From: JAIUZI01 sp041594355 | Lineage (GTDB): Bacteria; Pseudomonadota; Alphaproteobacteria; Rhodobacterales; Rhodobacteraceae | Assembly: GCA_041594355.1 (NCBI GenBank) | Contig: JBFHMM010000054.1 | Coordinates: forward strand, 1-18,439 | DNA length: 18,439 nt | Reading direction: 5' to 3' | Position numbers and translations under genes: made by a program | Notes under the pieces: model-generated | Told to the model about the DNA's origin: nothing | Seen by the model: only the letters and a program-made list of their open reading frames with translations | The model's database searches: none | In this document: positions 15,316 through 18,439 of the stretch, one piece after another | Numbering within the stretch: position 1 is the stretch's first letter | Layout: each line of letters opens with the position of its first letter

Positions 15316-16376
15316 TCCGCCGGTTCCGTCTGAGTGTGTTTCGCTGCCTTTTTCGCCTTCGCATCGCGCATCGCGTCCAGAGCGGATTGGAAGGTCACAT
15401 AGTGAGGCAGCTTGAAATGAATGCAGAAGCCGGAGCTTTCGACGCCTTCCGTGTGGTAGAGGAAAAACTCCTCTTCGGTGGCCGAGCCTTTTTCGGCTCC
15501 GGGGCTATTAAGGTCGAGCGTGGCGGCTGCGATGCATTTGACCTCGTTCCAGCCAAAGGTCGCCGCGTAACCTACGCCGAGCTTTTCGCCCTTCTGGTCG
15601 ACCACTTCGGCCTGAGAAACCTTCACCCGTCCGGCCGAGAACTGCCGCCCGTCGGGATGGGTCACAGCAATTTCCGCTTCGGCCAGACGCAATTCGTTCA
15701 CCGTTGGGTGGGCCTGTCCGTAGCCGCGCATCGCCGCGTAGCCGAGGGCGAGAACACCGCCGGTTTCGGCTCGTGCGAGGCTTTGCAATGTGTGTGCCCG
15801 CTTTGACGGAAAGAGAAGCGGTTCGCGGGTGAGGTCTGGAATATCGTTGCCTTTGGTCGGATCGATCGCCGGGGGGGCAAGCAGGTCGTTCTCCGCCTGC
15901 CACGCACTAACACTGGGCTGATAAGCGGGCGAAGGTTCGGCGGCGGGTTCCACTGGCTCGGGCGCGTAAGGTGCGCCCTGCAGAACATCGGTCGCCAAAA
16001 TGCGGTGCGCATAGTCCAAGGTCGGCCCCAAAACCTGCCCGCCGGGAATATCCTTGAAGGCTGCCGAAATGCGGCGATGCGTGAAAAGTGTGCCTTGCTC
16101 AACCGGTGCTGCCACTTGCAAACGCGGCTGGGTGGTCCGCCAGGCGCGCAGCAGCAAAACAGCTTCATAAAGCTCGCCCCCGGTTTGGGCCAAGGCAAGC
16201 GCGGCCAGATCCTGATCGTAAAGCGAGGCCTCTCCCATGACCCGGTCGATCAGATAAGGCAGGCTCTTTTTGACCTCTTCCACGCGCTGGCGGTCAAAGG
16301 GCCCAATTTCTTCGCGAAAAAGCCGTTCGGACTGTTCGATAGCCCCTTCGCCACCACGTGTTGCGACATAGGCCAT
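15312..16376 (-). CDS. phnI: C-P lyase core subunit PhnI (ribose 1-phosphonate synthase)
   Basis: 354 residues. PhnI displaces adenine from ATP and, with PhnG, PhnH and PhnL, couples methylphosphonate to ribose C1. Family blocks: MAYVATRGGEGAI, VDRVMxE-like LIDRVMGEASLYDQDLAALAL, RRISAAFKDIPGGQVLGPTLDYAHRIL, GYGQAHP, and the metal-binding HFKLPHYVTFQ near the C-terminus, which matches HLKLPHY in E. coli. The middle (about 130-185) is low-complexity Pro/Ala/Glu and differs from E. coli. Start overlaps the phnH stop by one base; stop overlaps phnJ. Its normal motifs argue that the complex still assembles. Confidence 0.92.
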   Translation of the reverse strand: MAYVATRGGEGAIEQSERLFREEIGPFDRQRVEEVKKSLPYLIDRVMGEASLYDQDLAALALAQTGGELYEAVLLLRAWRTTQPRLQVAAPVEQGTLFTHRRISAAFKDIPGGQVLGPTLDYAHRILATDVLQGAPYAPEPVEPAAEPSPAYQPSVSAWQAENDLLAPPAIDPTKGNDIPDLTREPLLFPSKRAHTLQSLARAETGGVLALGYAAMRGYGQAHPTVNELRLAEAEIAVTHPDGRQFSAGRVKVSQAEVVDQKGEKLGVGYAATFGWNEVKCIAAATLDLNSPGAEKGSATEEEFFLYHTEGVESSGFCIHFKLPHYVTFQSALDAMRDAKAKKAAKHTQTEPAE

Positions 16377-16912
16377 TACAATACCTCTACGGTTGTCGAG
16401 CGCGGCACACCAATGATCTGATCCCCGTCCAGCAAGAACAGATCAAACCCCATCGGGTAGCGGATGTGCATCGCGCGTGAGGCCCAGAACCCGCCCGGCA
16501 GGCCGTCAACCTGCATCGTTACGGACCCATCTACGCCTGGACCGGTCAGGCGCAAGGCTTGCCCCGACCCGATACTGGCACGAATGATGACCGTCGCGCC
16601 GTCGTCAGGGTACAGGTCGCTGCCGGTTGCGACCTGGGCGAGCAGTTCATTCTCCGTCATCGCCCCCAAGAAGACATGATCGGCGTGTTCGATATTTGCC
16701 AACTCGGCTCCGGTCCGCATAATCGAAGGGATAAGCAGCGGGTCGACCGAATGCACCCGGCATTCCCGGTCAAGCAGGGCGGAGACTATGGGTGCCTCGC
16801 CCGGCTCGGCAAGGGTGCGTGGCAACCCTGGGCGGCTGAGCGCCCAGAGCAGCGCCTCGAAAGTGGCATTTTCGTGCGTCTCGGACGGGCTGGGAGCCGG
16901 TGTGGCAAGCAT
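16376..16912 (-). CDS. phnH: C-P lyase core subunit PhnH
   Basis: 178 residues, a PLP-transferase-like fold without a cofactor that sits at the periphery of the PhnGHIJ complex. Recognisable blocks: TFEALLWALSRPGLPRTL, GSDLYPDDGATVIIRASI, ALRLTGPGVDGS, FPMGFDLFL-like YPMGFDLFLLDGDQIIGVPRSTTVE. I take the ATG at 16912, whose A is shared with the phnG stop; an in-frame ATG at 17014 lies deep inside phnG and would add a non-homologous N-terminus. E. coli PhnH is 194 residues, so length is normal. Confidence 0.9.
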   Translation of the reverse strand: MLATPAPSPSETHENATFEALLWALSRPGLPRTLAEPGEAPIVSALLDRECRVHSVDPLLIPSIMRTGAELANIEHADHVFLGAMTENELLAQVATGSDLYPDDGATVIIRASIGSGQALRLTGPGVDGSVTMQVDGLPGGFWASRAMHIRYPMGFDLFLLDGDQIIGVPRSTTVEVL

Positions 16913-17319
16913 CAGAACGTCTCCATGTTCACGCGGGTCGCTTCGACACGGCGCAGCGCGTCTTTGTCCGCCTCCTGAAGTGCCCTGGCCTGTGTGTCGC
17001 AAAATGCCTTGCAATCGGAGGCACGCACATCAGTCGCCATTGCCAGATCAATCAGCGCCATCGCCATTGAGGCCTCAAGATCATGCCCGCGCCGCATCCC
17101 GTATCCACTGACGTCGCCCTTGCGGATATGCGCTTCACTCATCAGAACTTCGCCTAAGTGAAAGGCGACACCGCCAGCTGTGTCGCGCATCGGCAGCATC
17201 ACCAGGCCGCTCTGTGATTGAAGAACCTCGATTTCGCCGAGATCCGGGATGAGAGTTTCCGCGAAGCTCTTGAGTTCATCTGCATCGGCGCGGGCAAGCG
17301 CGCCCAAAGCGTCATCCAT
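16912..17319 (-). CDS. phnG: C-P lyase core subunit PhnG
   Basis: 135 residues, shorter than E. coli PhnG (150). PhnG pairs with PhnI in the phosphonate-ribose coupling step. Visible family features: SGLVMLPMRDTAGGVAFHLGEVLMSEA, GYGMRRGHDLEASMAMALIDLAM, and the conserved C-terminal RVEATRVNMETF. The extra N-terminal region of other PhnG proteins is reduced here. Start overlaps the phnF stop by eight bases and its stop shares a base with phnH, so it is fully coupled to the repressor gene upstream. Confidence 0.9.
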   Translation of the reverse strand: MDDALGALARADADELKSFAETLIPDLGEIEVLQSQSGLVMLPMRDTAGGVAFHLGEVLMSEAHIRKGDVSGYGMRRGHDLEASMAMALIDLAMATDVRASDCKAFCDTQARALQEADKDALRRVEATRVNMETF

Positions 17320-18028
17320 CTGACTGCTCCATTGTAAAGGTCACCCGCGCGGCTGACCAAATCACCCGGCTGGTTGAAATCGGGGTCCCGTCCGGCGTGG
17401 CATCGATTGCGGTGACAACCAGCACAGGAACATCGCTGTGTTGCTTCAGAGTCTTGGCCTCATCGAGTTTCGCCGATCGCGAATAGATCGAGGTGTGCTG
17501 CCGCACGTAATCTTCGATCCCGAACGAGCGGTAGGTGTCAGTCGTGGACGCCAGAACGTCACGACGCTCCGCGAACTCGGGAAAGCGATCGGCGCAATGA
17601 TAGGCACTGCCAAAGGCAACTGGCACATCGTTGGCCAAGGTGATCCGCTGCGATTCAATTATCTGAGCACCGGAATTGAGAAGCAGAGCTTGCGCAATCT
17701 CGTCAGGTGCAGCAATCCGCGCTGCCGAAATAAGCTGGCTTGTAACATCAACCCCTTGCGGAATCAGGTTGCGCCGCAGCCGCGTGCGCTTGCCAATCTG
17801 ATAGGTCAGCCTGGGCGTCTCGGCCACAAAAGTGCCGCGTCCTTGCTCGATGCTGATCCTGCCTTCGCGCGCGAGAACCTCCAGCGCGCGCCGCACCGAA
17901 TGCCGACCCGTAGCGAATTGATCGGCCAGCTGCGTTTCCGTGGGCAGTTGATCCCCCGCCGACAATCGCCCCATGCGAATGTCTTCTGAGAGGGCATCCC
18001 GAATTATAGTCCAGTTTTCGCGTGTCAT
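17312..18028 (-). CDS. phnF: GntR/UTRA-family repressor of the phosphonate genes
   Basis: 238 residues. N-terminal winged helix (about 1-70) with the GntR pattern DQLPTETQLADQFATGRHSVRRALEVL... then RISIEQGRGTFV, followed by a UTRA ligand-binding domain ending ISTSRVIWSAARVTF. PhnF proteins repress phn genes and are released when phosphate is scarce or a ligand is present. It opens the operon, so it would autoregulate: operator copy 3 lies six bases upstream of its start and a Pho-like repeat further up. Ligand unknown. Confidence 0.9.
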   Translation of the reverse strand: MTRENWTIIRDALSEDIRMGRLSAGDQLPTETQLADQFATGRHSVRRALEVLAREGRISIEQGRGTFVAETPRLTYQIGKRTRLRRNLIPQGVDVTSQLISAARIAAPDEIAQALLLNSGAQIIESQRITLANDVPVAFGSAYHCADRFPEFAERRDVLASTTDTYRSFGIEDYVRQHTSIYSRSAKLDEAKTLKQHSDVPVLVVTAIDATPDGTPISTSRVIWSAARVTFTMEQSDG

Positions 18029-18033
18029 ACCTG

Positions 18034-18049
18034 ATTCATCCGAATGAAT
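18034..18049. promoter_or_regulatory. Palindromic operator, copy 3 (probable PhnF site)
   Basis: ATTCATCCGAATGAAT, identical to copy 2 and a one-base difference from copy 1. It lies six bases before the phnF start codon and 19 bases downstream of the Pho-like repeat. With phnF as first gene this suggests autorepression of phnF-phnM. Assignment to PhnF is an inference from position and repetition. Confidence 0.7.
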
Positions 18050-18068
18050 TTCTTGCTATCCTGCTAAC

Positions 18069-18086
18069 GTGACGCGAGCATGACAC
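18069..18086 (-). promoter_or_regulatory. Putative Pho box upstream of phnF
   Basis: On the minus strand GTGTCAT-GCTC-GCGTCAC is a 7+4+7 direct repeat that differs from the PhoB consensus CTGTCAT-N4-CTGTCAC at three positions. A -10-like GATAGCA lies eight bases further on (18060-18054), and the operator begins at 18049. The arrangement activator, -10, operator, start codon is sensible for phosphate-starvation induction of the C-P lyase operon. Pattern-based. Confidence 0.55.
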
Positions 18087-18160
18087 GAGTGTGCTGTTCT
18101 TCAGGAAAGCCGGTGCCAGCGTTTGCGCCTCCGGCGCCTTGAATTTCTTGAGCTTGGCAA

Positions 18161-18337
18161 GGCGAGCCGGTGAGCGTAGTAGCGTCGCCCGTCAACATTC
18201 ACGCGGATATAGCCGGTGGTGCGGTCCATATTCCGGGCGATGGACCCAGCCGGGGCGCGATTCCTCGAAGCGACACGCCACCGGAAAACGCCAGTTTCCG
18301 GATCATAGGTCAGCAGCTCTTTAAGACGCTCACTGGC
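18161..18337 (-). pseudogene. HNH-endonuclease-like N-terminal fragment
   Basis: Minus-strand reading ERLKELLTYDPETGVFRWRV, then AGSIARNMD and GYIRVNVDGRRYYAHRLA, resembles the N-terminal region of phage-type HNH endonucleases (...LLxYDPETGxFxW...GYxxIxVDGxxYxAHRLA). The similarity stops before the HNH catalytic part; beyond about 18161 another frame reads KLKKFKAPEAQTLAP, which I cannot place. It has no start codon of its own and is joined to the IS3 fragment upstream. Non-functional relic. Confidence 0.55.
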
Positions 18338-18437
18338 GATTCAGCCAGGCATGGAAGCCGCTCCGTGACACACCGAGCGCGTCACACATCCAACTGACTG
18401 GCCAGACCCCTCGGTGCTTCGCCACAAAACCAAACAT
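18330..18437 (-). pseudogene. IS3-family orfB N-terminal fragment
   Basis: An ATG at 18437 opens MFGFVAKHRGVWPVSWMCDA, followed by LGVSRSGFHAWLNRQ and TGA at 18330. This is the beginning of IS3-type orfB, including the GVSRSGFHAWL stretch, but it ends after 35 residues; the integrase core is absent. The 3' side is fused to an HNH-like fragment in another frame. It is a different type from the orfA seen at the left edge. It may be the truncated remnant of an element whose orfA lies beyond the window. Confidence 0.6.
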
Positions 18438-18439
18438 TA

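Noticed and set aside
16913..17014. Longer phnH start at 17014
   Set aside because: It would overlap phnG by over 100 bases and adds a low-quality N-terminus; the ATG at 16912 shares a base with the phnG stop.
1..18439. tRNA, rRNA, CRISPR array or riboswitch
   Set aside because: No cloverleaf, regular repeat-spacer pattern or known aptamer core was visible; the gaps between genes are too short for most of them.

Overview
The window is a phosphonate-uptake and C-P lyase island from an alphaproteobacterium, most likely a Rhodobacteraceae/Roseobacter-type organism. That placement is an inference from the gene order, the moderately high GC coding style and the hexapeptide-repeat acetyltransferase behind the permeases; I did no taxonomic search.

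Plus strand, 295-5919: a compact, translationally coupled operon. It encodes a second phosphonate-type ABC transporter (binding protein, ATPase, permease), a class I methyltransferase, a divergent PhnM-like amidohydrolase, an internally deleted MFS transporter and a sugar-phosphate isomerase/epimerase-like TIM barrel. I do not recognise this gene set as a described pathway.

Minus strand, 18028-7180: the main cluster, in transcription order phnF, phnG, phnH, phnI, phnJ, phnK, phnL, phnM, then phnC, phnD, phnE1, phnE2, a broken kinase and a LbH acetyltransferase. PhnG-PhnL are the C-P lyase core and its ATPases, PhnM acts on the triphosphate intermediate, and PhnCDE import the substrate. phnN and phnP are not present intact.

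Regulation: the same palindrome, ATTCAT-NCGN-ATGAAT (one half-site base off in the first copy), sits just before phnF, before phnC and before the plus-strand phnD-like gene. It is the best candidate for the PhnF operator and would tie all three transcripts together. Pho-box-like 7+4+7 direct repeats lie upstream of the operator at phnF and at the plus-strand operon, with a weaker one at phnC, suggesting phosphate-starvation activation plus local repression.

The two transcription directions converge on 5920-7180, where two decayed genes (AbrB-type membrane protein, GNAT acetyltransferase) lie. Both window edges hold mobile-element remains: an IS3-type end with the start of its orfA at 1-80, and an IS3 orfB fragment joined to an HNH-endonuclease-like fragment at 18161-18437. 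The 125 bases at 5920-6044 hold nothing I recognise.

The most striking feature is PhnJ. The fold-wide sequence is well conserved, but two of the three cysteines known to bind the [4Fe-4S] cluster and the catalytic cysteine are replaced (Ser, Val, Gly), although the frame is intact and the rest of the operon looks healthy.
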